Assembly: GCA_024734555.1 (NCBI GenBank)
Contig: JANPWX010000009.1
Location: 2,175,728-2,239,727 of the forward strand
Source: Trochalopteron elliotii
Taxonomy: Eukaryota; Chordata; Aves; Passeriformes; Leiothrichidae
Length of the DNA: 64,000 nt
Direction: 5' to 3'
Under the pieces are notes generated by a model. It did no database searches. It saw only the letters and a program-made list of their open reading frames with translations, and had not been told where the DNA came from. Position numbers and translations under genes: made by a program. Of this stretch, positions 24,603-35,602 are shown one piece after another (position 1 is the stretch's first letter; every line of letters starts with the position of its first letter).

Positions 24603-24831
24603 GGTTTAGTTTGGATATTAGGAGAAAGTTCTTTACTGTGAGGGAGGTGAGGCACCGCAGCAGCTTGCCCAGTGAGGTTGTGGATGTCCCATCCCTGGAA
24701 GTGTTCAAGGCCAGGTTGGATGGAGGTCTGAGCAACATGGTCCAGTGAAAACTATCCTTGGCCATGACAGGGAATTGGAACTAGATGATCTTTAAGATCC
24801 CTTCCAACCCAGGCCATTCTATGATTCTGTG
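24603..24831 (+). mobile_element. 5'-truncated CR1 LINE 3' end
   Basis: The segment carries the end of CR1 ORF2 followed by the 3' UTR. The block around GGATATTAGGAGAAAG encodes the ORF2 C-terminal DIRKKFF-type motif. A PSLEVFKARLDGG-like stretch follows, then GAACTAGATGATCTTTAAG, CCCTTCCAACCCAGGCC and the terminal ATTCTATGATTCTGTG. The coding part contains a stop, and the copy is short and inactive. The intact 3' end with severe 5' truncation is the usual outcome of CR1 target-primed reverse transcription. The tail orientation gives plus sense. Confidence 0.95.
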
Positions 24832-25758
24832 AAATCTTGTCAAATATTAACTAAGAGAGTCTCAAACAAGTTTGCAGGCAGAGTATGATTTATTCTACAT
24901 GTAAGTAGATAAACCAAGTCACCAGAGAGCTAAGTAACTTCATGGATATTTCACAATAAGTTCCTTCACTGCAATCAACAAAAAAACCCCCTAATGATTG
25001 TGTGAGGAAGCCAACATATTAAGAAGTTATCACATGATTTTTGTCACTCCCTGCTGTGTTTGCCTTCTACGTGAAGAGAGCTCCTCTGTCAGCAGCTTCA
25101 CTTCGCCTCAGCTGCTCTGAGAGTTCTGCACCCATCCCCTCTACATCTTGCAAGAAACAATTATGTTGCATTACTCTATACGCTAACCTTAACTGCCCTC
25201 CAGGAATCGCTGTGAAGGGCCAGATCTTATCACTGTTTTCTTAAACTCCATGTCAGAGCTGGAACTTCCACTTTTCACCAAGGCTCCCTATTGCCAGCAC
25301 AGACCTTTAAAATATTTTCTACCTTTGTGTTACTACCACTAGAAATAAACAGAAAAATGTTTGATCAACTTCAAAAGAAAAACCAGTCTGAAAAAGGTTG
25401 CCACCTTCCAGCTCAGAGGGAAACAGGTCAAACTGTTCAATGAAATGTTCCTGAATGTAGAAGCAGGAGGCACTGCACTGCTTGCAGAGGGCTGTGGGAG
25501 CTGTGCCCTGCCTGACCTGCCTGCAGGGACCTGCTGCCAGAGTTGCTGTGAGGCAGAAGGCACTGTCCTCCCATGGCCCCACAAAGCGCATCTCATGGCA
25601 GATGAGCTTTGGCAGGAGAGGGGAAGCTTTTCCTAGCTCATTGTTACTCCTGGGGACCATACAGGCATCACAGTGATAGCAGGCACTACATGGGAACTGG
25701 GCTGAAGCTGTCTGTGTTGGCAATGTGTTGCATTTTCAAAGCAATAATTATTGTACTG

Positions 25759-25935
25759 AGCTGCCGAGGCATGTAGTGGATTCACTGTTGGTGGGAATAG
25801 TTAAGCCAAGCTTCTTGACCATTCAAAGGGTGGTGATGTCCTGGTGCAGGCAGAAGGGATGTGCTTGATGTGGGGACTTGTTGCTGACCTGTGCTGTGTG
25901 GAGGATCAGAAGGACCTCAGAGCTGGTGATCAGAT
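25759..25935 (+). mobile_element. Possible ancient CR1/L3-like 3' fragment
   Basis: The block CTGCCGAGGCATGTAGTGG at 25,761-25,779, the following GGAATAGTTAAGCCAAGC and a GGAGGATCAGAAGGACCTC-like piece resemble, in order, the 3' part of old amniote CR1/L3 elements as I remember them. No terminal tail remains and similarity is patchy, so this could be coincidence. Confidence 0.28.
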
Positions 25936-28900
25936 GACATGGAGCTCTTTGTTATCTAATCTCAGACTCCTTTCACAGCCACCACTCTCTTTTGACACCA
26001 ATATTCACTTTGCCTTCAAACTAGAGAATTTGTGCTCTGTCTCCATGGGGATCTGGCAGTGCAGGTCTCTAACCATCAGTGGGTGTCAAAGAAATAGCAA
26101 TTTCAGTCGTATCTTGTAAAAGTCAGCCAAATAATGACGTTTTCTTTAGAATCTCAACTGAGTTCAGACTGAACAACAACAAAAAATCCTTACTCTTACT
26201 TAGGCACAAAGCTTCCTATTAAATCCATTTTAAACTGAAAAATTAGTAACTAGATATTCAAAATTGCTGAAACCTATTGCCTTCAGTAAAATTCTGGAAA
26301 CTAGCCAAAACCAGGAGAGTGTTTGTTTTTTCATTTACAAGAAGTTTTGTTTTGAAAAATGGCCAAAATTAAATGTGATATCCAGATCAGATTCCTACCC
26401 CAGAAGTCTTGCTTTTGTTGTGACACTGAAGTGTCATGTACAACACAGATTTGGACAGTTTCAGGAATTCTTTCCCCAGAGCCTTATGTATAGCAGATTT
26501 TGTCAAATGGATTTCTTATCAAAAACCTTCACAAGGCCCAGGTTCTGCTGTTTGATTTATTTTGGGTTTGGTTTTATTGTTTGTCAACAAAAGAGCTGCA
26601 AAATAAACATCAGAATATAAAAGTGAGTCCAGGTGAGGTAGGGCAGAGACCTGCGTGCTTTCAGCTGGGAGACCCTGCCTGATGTCACACGACCCCTCCC
26701 ACTCCCCAGCACTGGGTATATTAAGCAACTCCTAAATGCTGTTCTGAAGTTTGTCTGTTGAAAGCCCTACCCAAAACTGTGCTTGGTTCTCTGTGGCTGA
26801 TGTGAAGTGAAAATACCTTGGCTTTCTGTAGCTTGGGTAAGAACTGAAGTACTAGCAGACCTGGAGAATAGGTTTTCTGAAGAAGTCAAGCCACAAGTTG
26901 GCAGAAATGTGAGCTGTCATGTTTGTTTCCTGAAATCACTCCTTTCCACAGCAGGGGAAGAAGGAATGGCCCCTAGTGTAAGTAAAACCACCCCTGCAGA
27001 GCTTGAGCAATAATTGCCATCTCTATCTGGAAGACACTCATAGGAATCTTTTGTTGATGTTGTTGGGGGGGTTTTATTATTTTTTGGAGTGCATATTGTG
27101 TACATTAGCCAGTTCTTTTTCCGGGCATTCTCACAGCTTCCCTTGTGCTTACCACAATGGCACAAGAAGAGAAAGGCTCGTTAGCATAGCTTTGAAATTG
27201 TCATCATCTCTTCATTCACTAATGCAGCTTAACTTCACATAGCTGATTTCAAGTGCTGTTACAATAAGAAAAGCATGACATTTACTTAGCTGTTAATGTA
27301 ATGTCCAAAGACAAGGGCATTCATTCCTATTCCAGCTCCACTTCTCAGGCAGTTTTACAGTCATCTTCTGCAGGGAATACCAGAGCAGTGATTCCTCATT
27401 AAGGGCAGTCCATCCCATCTCCAGGCCAGAACATTGGATTTCCCAAATGTCACAGCTTATAAAATACAGTCAGTGATGAGGCTCCATTTTCTGTTCTGTC
27501 AGTGTTCTGTGTTTGTTTGTAAGGATTCCCAACACAGAGATGATGATTTTTTTTTTCTTTATTCATAGGCATAAATTCAGGAGCTCCAGAAGCACTGAAC
27601 AACATATATTAGGTGATAAATCAAAGCAGTCTTGGAAAGTATCCTGTGCAGTGGCAGAGACAATCAAGAGGAGAACATGTACATAGCAAATTAATTTTGT
27701 AATGAATTACATTCCAGGCCCTGGGCTCTTCTTGTGTGTAATCACTGCATTATCTCTTCCTGTAATAGTACAGGATATGTGCCTGCACTGATTTGTAGGA
27801 TATACTTGTGCTAAGAATTACACACTGAATTCCTGTAGTTCAATTGTCTCTTGAAGTTCATGGCAAAGCTTGCACAAACTGCAGTGGGGCAATGATTCAG
27901 GATGATAAATACGTGTCACTGCACACCAGAGACACAAACCACTACATAGAAAATCACGGATATTTGCCACATATGGAAACTCTCATCTCATCATGATAAC
28001 GTCCCTTTGTAACTGAACTTGCTGGGAGCCCATGTAAACATAGAAATTCAAGGGAGAAAACAGTGTCCTGGATGATGAAGATATCTATGTCCTGTGAGTG
28101 TGTACAGTCACACAGCAGGTTCTTTCCCTAGTTAAGGCAATCAATTAGTCCTAAATAGGCAAGGGTATCAACAGCTGAACCCAAAAGATACAAGAAGCAA
28201 ACATAGAGATATAGAATGGCACTATTCATTTTTTCTGCAATAATCGTATTTCTGATCTTTCTGCATCCCAAAAGGAAAATTGAATTGTTACCTGAAATAA
28301 GTTTCCAGCAGTTCCTGGGGCACATCAGGCTTTGAGACCAAACAAAAGCTCTCTTTCCCCTAAGATTCCTGGTTTTTTACTCAGGAACAATGAAAAATAA
28401 TAGAAACACATGGAGGCCATTTGAAAGATGAAGCCTCTTCAGCAGCGGTAGCACTTCAGATGATGAATGCTGCCATTAGACTTTGAAAAGGCAACTTCAA
28501 AGTCATTGACATGTTTACCTGGCCCTGTAGGTCTTTCCTCTCATTCCTGCTGTGTTTCAGTGCACAGGAAAGGTACAACCATGCTCTGAGTCATGGCAAT
28601 GTTATGAAGTCAATGACCAGTCCTGCTTCGTTTAAACTACAGTGTTGCTGGCCCTGGAAGTGTAGGTCAGTAGCTTGTGGCAAAGCTGTGTAGGTTCTTT
28701 TGGGACAATTGGCCACAGCAGGGCCAGTGTGAGTATCTGGCCACACCTGGTCTTTTGATGCCCACTCCTAGCAAAGCAGTTGCCATATTCCAGGGTAAAT
28801 CAAAGAGGAACCTCTGAGCTCAGAGCTCCAGCAGCACAGAAAAGCATTCTGTGTAGACAGCTACGGACTGGCTGCAGCGGGGAAGTGTGGGTTATATAAC

Positions 28901-29680
28901 TTCCAAATGCAAATGAGAAGGGTCTTATAATAAAGTTTAACGTCAGTCTTAGGCTTTGCACATTATTATGCAATATAAAAAAATACAGATTCTTTGTTGT
29001 TCCCTTTACTACCACATATTCCAGTTGGCCTAACTCTTCATTCTTGTTCTTAAAAAGTCCAGGTTGTTAAGTATCATTTTATATTTATTTCAGAACATCT
29101 TTTTAAGTGCTATACATGCTTTTAGAGTGTGCATTTCAATGGCAGCTCTATGTTCTTATGGATAAGGACTGTCACTTAAGTGAGTTTAAAAGCAGTTCGC
29201 TGCTACGTTTGGCACTTTGCATCTACAAGATCTTTCCAGGGCACTTCATGCCCACCCCCGTCAGGGACAGAATCGTGGAGCCTCCCTTCCTTTCTGAGCT
29301 CCAGCACTTGCTACCCTTCCGCTGAGACCCATGGGCCGCGGTGGCAGTTGCCCCTGCCGGGCCAGGAGCAGACAGTGTCCCGATGGATTTCCAAAAAGTT
29401 AAACGGCTGAAGCAGAGCCTGGGAGCTGGGTTGTTGCCACTGCGGACTCCAGACGAGAGGGATCTTTGGCAGCATTCCCGCGTCTCTGAATAAAGGTAAA
29501 GGGAGCCAATTAGTAGCTAAAAGAAATTATGCAGTCAGTCAAAGTTCAGACAAGACAGAGTAACTGATGGCATTCATTGGGAGACTTGAATAAAAACACT
29601 CCTCAAAAGAGCTCTTGCTCCAAAGAAAGGGCTGTTTGCCCAAGTATATTTTCCTTCTAGCAGATGTAAATCTACAACTC

Positions 29681-29730
29681 TTTCTTCTCTTTTTTTCTCT
29701 CTCTTTTTTTTTTATCTTATTTTTTCCCCC
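29681..29730 (+). repeat. CT-rich, T-rich simple tract
   Basis: Roughly 50 bases of T and C with a ten-base T run, upstream of the compact CpG island. On the plus strand it is pyrimidine-rich but is not followed by a clear splice acceptor and exon. Confidence 0.8.
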
Positions 29731-29887
29731 TGTCAGCTGGCACCGTTAAATATTTTCATACTTTGGGAATCGAAGTGACTTTACATTTGTTTCCTTTCCT
29801 TTTACTTTTTCCTGGATGGCTTTTCGGGGGCCTGGTCTATTCGGTTTTTTTGGTTTTCTGTGGGTTTTTTGGGGTTTTTTGTCAGGG

Positions 29888-30095
29888 TGTCCGGTGCCAC
29901 GCGGGTCTCTCCCCCGGCCGTGCAGGGGTGTCCCGGACTCCTGCAGGAGCGAGGGGGAGCGCTCCCGGCGGCGGCCGGCGCCTGTCGTTCCCCGCGACCG
30001 CCACCGGAGGGCGCCCCTGGCCAGCCCCCGCCGCCCGCGGAGCCGCGGGGTGTTGGGGTCTGCCCTCCCTCACAGACCTGCGCTGTCCCGGGCCA
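29888..30095. promoter_or_regulatory. Compact CpG island, possible promoter
   Basis: About 27 CpG dinucleotides occur in roughly 210 bases of very GC-rich sequence, with sharp edges into AT-rich flanks. In vertebrates such unmethylated-looking patches usually mark promoters or long-lived regulatory elements. No TATA box and no obvious splice donor is visible close by on either strand, so the direction of transcription cannot be assigned. Open frames crossing the island on the plus strand (up to 166 codons) are expected from GC-rich composition. The neighbouring minus-strand long frame begins about 1 kb to the right and reads towards the island. Confidence 0.5.
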
Positions 30096-33000
30096 AATTA
30101 TTTCAAATTATTCAAAGGGGAAAATACAATCTGGGGAGGCGAGGGCTGATGGAGGAAAGAAGGTTTTTGAACAGCTTTTGTGCTTCTGAGGCTGTCTCAA
30201 GGCTTTCATGCTCCAGGCACATCATCCCTTTCCCCTTTTACTTGAGGAAGCCTTTCACGCAGCCACATGGAGGGAAAAAATATAATGAAGAAATAAACAG
30301 AAAAATGCCATTTTGAATCTGATTCTGTATTTTACAGCCCATTCTATCATTCATTACTTCCATGGGAAGTGACATAGTCTCCTGCAATTACCATTAGCAG
30401 TTTTATTGCAGAAATTTTCTACATTCCTCAGGATTCCTGTGCAGGCTGAGCCCATCCGCAGGCTGCCCAGCGAAAAGCAAACACCCGCACATGTCTCTGC
30501 ACTCCAAAGCTGGGCCCGGGGATTAGCAGCTCGCTCAGGGATTAACTTTTGTGCCTGGGCACTGGGGCGTTCAGCACTTGCTGCTTGAGGCAGCTTGTGT
30601 GGCTGGCCATGGAGGAATGGCTTAACGCAGACGCCAAGGCAAAAAGCAGGTAAAGGAACCCCCAGCTCTCCACAGCAATACTTGGGAGCCCTGACTAAGC
30701 TGGCTTCAGGCTCTGTCTCTACGCTGGCAGACAAACCCCCCATGGAAGCTTCCTGGTGTGAGCAGAGTGACAAAGGTGCTTTCCCGCAGGATGGCTTAGC
30801 CCAAGCAGAGCTCTGCGTGAATTCCCTGCTACTGTTCCTGTTGTCTTTGAGCTGCGTGGTCAGAACTGACTTAGCCTCATGCTGTGTGGATGTAACTTGA
30901 CAGGAGAGCCTATTTTGACCAGTTCTTCTTATGTCAAGAGACTGAAATGTTTCTTGAAATGGCCAATAATGAGTTGAAATGACCTTTGAAGCATCTGGTA
31001 AAGGAAGATTGAGAGGGAATGTGAAGCCAAATCTTTCACCCATCATCAGCTTTCTGAGATGCCACAATATTTAACAGCTGCAGAGCACACAAACACTTAT
31101 GGGGCATTTGAGAATGAGCAAAAATGTTCCCTGAAGCAGAGGCTGTGGATCTGTATACAGAATTTTCATTGTCCCCTTGCTGTCTGTGTGAGGAGTGGAA
31201 GGTGGAGAACTGAGAGAGGAGTTACACCCAGCTGTTCCCAATGGAAAAAAAAACTTGCCCAAAAGAGAAACTTCGTTTCATCTTCACATAGCCTGAGGAC
31301 CTTCAAACTTGGAGAAGTCAAAGGCAGTGTGAATATTCAAACTGGGCAGGCTGTAATGTGAGCAGTGAAAGAAAGTGCTGCAGTCAAGCAGAGACTGAGG
31401 AATGTAGGTCCCTGGCACACTGGTGAGAAACTGCTTTCAGGCAAGGTTCAATCCAAAGACTGATTGAAATAGCAGACTATCCAATTTGATTGTAGCAGGA
31501 CACAGAAAAGCGGATGAGATCTCTTATAATTCAGCCAGAACAGAAGGAAATACTGAGACTTCCTCTGTCAGGTGGGGTGTTTCAGATAGAAAACCTCTAC
31601 TTTTGGTATTAAACCCAAAACATAGAAACATTAAGCTGCTGAAGCCAAAGCAGTTAAGCCTAGGTTAAACAGCTAGCAGAAATGCCTAGCTGGAGCAGGG
31701 GTGGAAGCCAGGGTAGTAATACTCATTCTCTTGGAAAAATTTGTACTTTCTTCCATTTAATCAGTGGTTCTGTCTGCATCCCTGTATGTTCCTTGGTTAC
31801 TGTAGCTCTCATTTTCCACATTGGGAAGCCAGGGACAGGTCAAGCAGTGAGAAAGGCGGTGAACTCCTTCATGCCTTAGCAAAACCAAGACCTTTTCCCT
31901 TCTTGTGTTCTTCCTTTCTGTCCACTTCAACATACTTCTTCTCTTTCTAGCCTTTTGTACCATCTTCTGACATGCTCCTATGCCTCCATCTTTATACCAA
32001 ATCACCACATTTAAAGCATTTGGAATTAAAGTTGGCCTTCCTCTCCCTCCAGAAACAACTTTTCTCTGTGCCTTCATTTGTGGATCTGTGGGTCAGCTCC
32101 AAGGAGAACTCACAAGTATGAATCCTTTGGTTGCTTCATGTGCCTCTTGTACAACCAGATAGGTTTCAGTAACACATGTTGTGCTTAGTGTAGAGAAACA
32201 TCTCTTTCATCAGTGAAAACACAGCCCCTGTGCCTGACAGGCTGGCTCCAGGGTTTTTATTGCATGTCATAGGAGAGGGATGGCTGCAAGCACATAGGCA
32301 AGAAGGCAGGTTCAATGGGTTTTCAGCTGTGAAAATATATCTGCTGTCTCTCCCAGACCCAGAAAGACTGAGTGCAGCCACAGAGCAAATTCTCTTCATG
32401 TAGGTAAAACCCCTCGAGCTCCCCACAGCTCAGTCTTCCAATGCAGGAGCACTGAAGGGGTAGAGATCTCCTTCACCCAGCCCACATCTATTTTTGCAGT
32501 CCCACTGCTGGTTTGCCTCCAGTGGCCCCAGCACAGCTGTGCTTTACCAAGCCCGACATGAACCTTCTCTAAATGTTGCCAGAAGGTGCCTACAGCCACC
32601 TTTCCAGCAAAAGGAAAGGGTCACATGCATCATTAGCAGGCCATGTTTACACAGAAAAAACAAAACCCCTTCACAGAATGTGACGTATGCACACAGGGAG
32701 GCCAGTTGCCTTTTTTGAAAACACAGTGACACACTCGAAGGCTGCCAGATTCTGCAACTCTTTCATGGTGTGCAGATGGTGAAGCTTTTCAACAGATTGA
32801 GAAACTTAGGGGAGGAAAAAATAATAATAAAAAAAGAAACAAGAATTAGGAATTACAAAAGCCAAACACAAATCCTCTGACAATTGTCGCTGCTTGGAGT
32901 TACAACACATGCAGAGGATGGCAAAACCACTGTCAGTGAATCACCATAGAATGCGTTGATTTTCTTAATTCCTCAGGAGTCATGACATGACTCATTCCCA

Positions 33001-34421
33001 ACCTGAAGACCAAAGGAAGGTTTTGAAGGAAAAATATTGGATAAAGCAGGCTCTTTGCAAAAGAATGAGGACAGTTTTGATTCCAATCTTTGATATAATT
33101 TCATTAATGCTCCATGATGTGATTGCAAAACAAGGCCATCCCTGTTTGGCAACATCAGCGCTCATCTTTAGCGGAGCAAATTGGCTACATGTGGAAAGGA
33201 CAATGCTGAGCAAGGCTTCACTTCTTTCACTGACAAGTGTTGTCTAATGTTCTGATGTGTTCTTTAATGCAGTTTTGTAATTGGTGTGCCTACTCTGCAG
33301 GCAGGGTCCCAAATAAGTGCTGTAAAAATACTACTCAAAAGACAACATCCTTCTTTTTCAGTGGGGATATGTCAAGCCTTGCATCTGATTCACATGGGAA
33401 AAGAGATTTTGATTGTATGAGTCATTTCAGCCTTTGGATACGTAACAAAATGTACAGTGTGATCTGATGCATGACTAATGTGTTTGTGTATTTAAGAATC
33501 TGTGGGTGCTAATGGAAGTTACAGAGGCATATCTAGAAAAGAAGACACTTCTGAGCATATTGGTTCATTACTTTTCATCTATACATAATCAGCTGCTGTT
33601 TCATAGATCTAAAAAAATTCCTTAATGTTTTGTGTGTTTTAGGACTGCAGTTCAAAAGTACTCTACATCAAGTCTTTGTTTAAACATCCCACTCATCTAC
33701 CATTAACCATCTCATTGTGTTTCATTTCAGTTCATTTGCAAAGGCTGTGCACTATCTAATTAACACAAATTTTGTTGCTTGCTGCAAGCTTCCCTTCTCC
33801 AAGCTGTCACTCCCAAATATGTTCATGAGAAATTTCAGCCTTTGTTAATTGCATTTGCGAAGTGACCTTTATTCTCTCTGGGTACCTTCATTATTCACAG
33901 GTAGTTACTAAGTAACCTGTAGGAATGCTACAGGCGTGTCATCTCTTAATAACAGTTGAGCTCCCTGGCTGTTCAGTGTTGGTGTTTTGGGACTGGTGGC
34001 CTGAACCCTCTCTGCTTTTGGCTCTACCCTCCATTTGAAAAGGACGTTCATGAACCAAACTTCTTGAAACTTTTTAGCTATCAGGGATTTTCTCATGACA
34101 AACTGACCTTGAAGTAGCAAGAAAAAACTGGAGAGAAGTCCTGATACTTGTAATTTTCTTTAATGAACAGTTTGCATATATAAATTCAAACAAAATAGTT
34201 AGATGCATTTTTTAATTAATACAACCATGAAAATTAATATTAAATAATTTCTATTCACCCTAGTTGTGGATTTTGTGGTAAGGATTCATTCTAAGAACTG
34301 CTCATGTTGAACTTTGGAAAACTTTGTGAATAGTTTCATTTATAACTGGCAGCACTCTGAAACACATTGCTATTGGATCTTCACATTTGGATCTTTGCAT
34401 TTTTTGAGTCAGTGTTTATAA
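30096..34421. other. Non-coding stretch apart from one unexplained long reading frame
   Basis: Except for the 30.35-31.07 kb frame (listed separately), I recognise no gene or element. Several frames of about 60-106 codons occur on both strands near 31-32.7 kb, none with motifs or splice-bounded structure. An A-rich run (AATAATAATAAAAAAAG type) lies near 32,815-32,838. Confidence 0.5.
30354..31067 (-). other. Longest gap-free open reading frame in the window (237 codons), function unknown
   Basis: The frame is open for 237 codons from a TTG at 31,067; the first ATG is about eight codons in, giving roughly 230 residues. The predicted protein is rich in Ser, Ala, Leu, Cys and Lys, and has no signal peptide, membrane segment, repeat or domain that I recognise. 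It lies beside a compact CpG island, and its moderately GC-rich composition lowers stop frequency. A frame this long is unusual but not impossible by chance in 64 kb read in six frames. There are no flanking introns or Kozak context strong enough to argue for translation. I treat it as probably non-coding, with a retained exon or lineage-specific gene as the alternative. Confidence 0.15.
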
Positions 34422-34775
34422 TAGAATCATAGACTGGTCTGTGTTAGGAGTGACCTTAAAGATCATCTGCTTCCAAACCCTCTGCCATGAGCAGGGACAA
34501 CTTTCACTAGACCAGGTTGCTCAGAGCTCAGACCTAAAACACTTCCAGGGATGGGGGATCCACAGCTTCTCTGGGCAACTTGTTCCAGTACCTTGCCATT
34601 CTCAGAGAGAAGAATTTCTTTCTAATATCTAATCTAAACCTATTCTTTTCCAGTTTGAAGCCATTCCCCCTTGTCCTATCACGATGCCTTTGTAAAAAGT
34701 CTCCACCTTTCTTATGGGCTCCCTTCAGGTACTGGAAGGCCACAATTAGGTTACTTCAAAGCCTTCTCTTCTCCA
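34422..34775 (-). mobile_element. 5'-truncated CR1 LINE with ORF2 C-terminal remnant
   Basis: It begins (plus reading) with the reverse-complemented tail ATAGAATCATAGA and the GACCTTAAAGATCATC block. The ORF2 C-terminal part follows, still open for about 69 codons (34,534-34,743, minus strand): RTRGNGFKLEKNRFRLDIRK, then FFSLRMARYWNKLPREAV and PPSLEVF. These are the conserved last residues of CR1 ORF2. Similarity stops at TTCTCTTCTCCA near 34,775, the 5' truncation point. Too short to encode reverse transcriptase, it is an inactive insertion. Confidence 0.95.
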
Positions 34776-35465
34776 TGACTAGTTAAGATTTACTTTACAC
34801 ATGTACATTTTTCAGCTCTCTCACGGGTTATCCTGTTGACCCATCTCCTTTCCTTTCCTGCTTTTAGCTGTGTTTTGCACAGGCACTACCATGATATTTG
34901 AACACCCATCACATTGCTCTGGCACCACATTGTAGTGAGGTATGGAGGCAGAATGGACCACAAATTACTTTTAAGCTCAGGGTCCAAGCCCATCTCAGTT
35001 GAGTAGGTAACATTATCTCTGTTTCATACTTCTGCTGTTAGTGCAGAGTTGTCACAGCATGAAGGAGCCAGGACAACCAAAAATACCTTCTGAGTCTCTC
35101 TCAGGTCAAATATAGTGTCACCCCAGTCCTGTGCTGAATTTAAAGCAGTTCCAGTAGTGATGCCAGATGGTGACTCCAGTACCTAATTCTGCACCTACAT
35201 TTCTCTAACAGAGAAATGAAATAACACAAGAAGAAAAAGAAACTTTGAAGCTGTCTGCCCCAGGACAGTAGGACCAGAAAGCACTTTCAATGATCCCACC
35301 ACTTTCTTTAGACACAAATGAAAGGAATGAGGCCTCTTTGTCAAGTTTGAAGTACTATATCCAAGTGTTCTCAGCCAGTGACCACTCCTTTAGGTGGTCA
35401 GCATTAACCCATTAGTGGGAGGATTTTACTGCCACTATCACTTGAGCCAGTTAAAAAACTTTTGC
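34776..35465. other. Non-coding spacer between two CR1 copies
   Basis: No gene, RNA or element is recognised in these roughly 690 bases, which separate two oppositely oriented CR1 copies. Confidence 0.6.
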
Positions 35466-35602
35466 TTCCCTCTCTAGAAGTGTTTCAGGCCAGTTTGGGT
35501 GAGGCTTTGAGCAATCAGATCCAGTGAAAGGTGTTCCTGCCCTTGGCAGGGGGGATGAAACTAGATGGTCTTTAAGGTCCTTTCCAACTGTGATTCTATG
35601 AT
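35466..35602 (+). mobile_element. Short 5'-truncated CR1 LINE 3' end
   Basis: The element reads through GTGTTTCAGGCCAGTTTGGG, GAGCAATCAGATCCAGTG, the CCCTTGGCAGGGGGG block, ACTAGATGGTCTTTAAGG, TCCTTTCCAACTG and a single TGATTCTATGA tail unit. It covers only the last bases of ORF2 and the 3' UTR. The internal AACCCAAACCATTC piece common in CR1 tails is deleted. Inactive. Confidence 0.93.

Larger units (their letters stand above)
24832..29887. other. Non-coding stretch, no gene recognised
   Basis: A possible very old CR1 tail (25.76 kb) and a CT-rich tract (29.68 kb) are listed separately. Composition rises in GC between about 29.24 and 29.50 kb, where a potential donor (AAAG/GTAAAG, near 29,495) occurs without a partner. 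No coding exon is convincing. Confidence 0.5.

Noticed and set aside
29763..30316. Three overlapping plus-strand frames of 109-166 codons
   Set aside because: They overlap the CpG island, where stops are rare because of composition, and show no domain or consistent frame preference.
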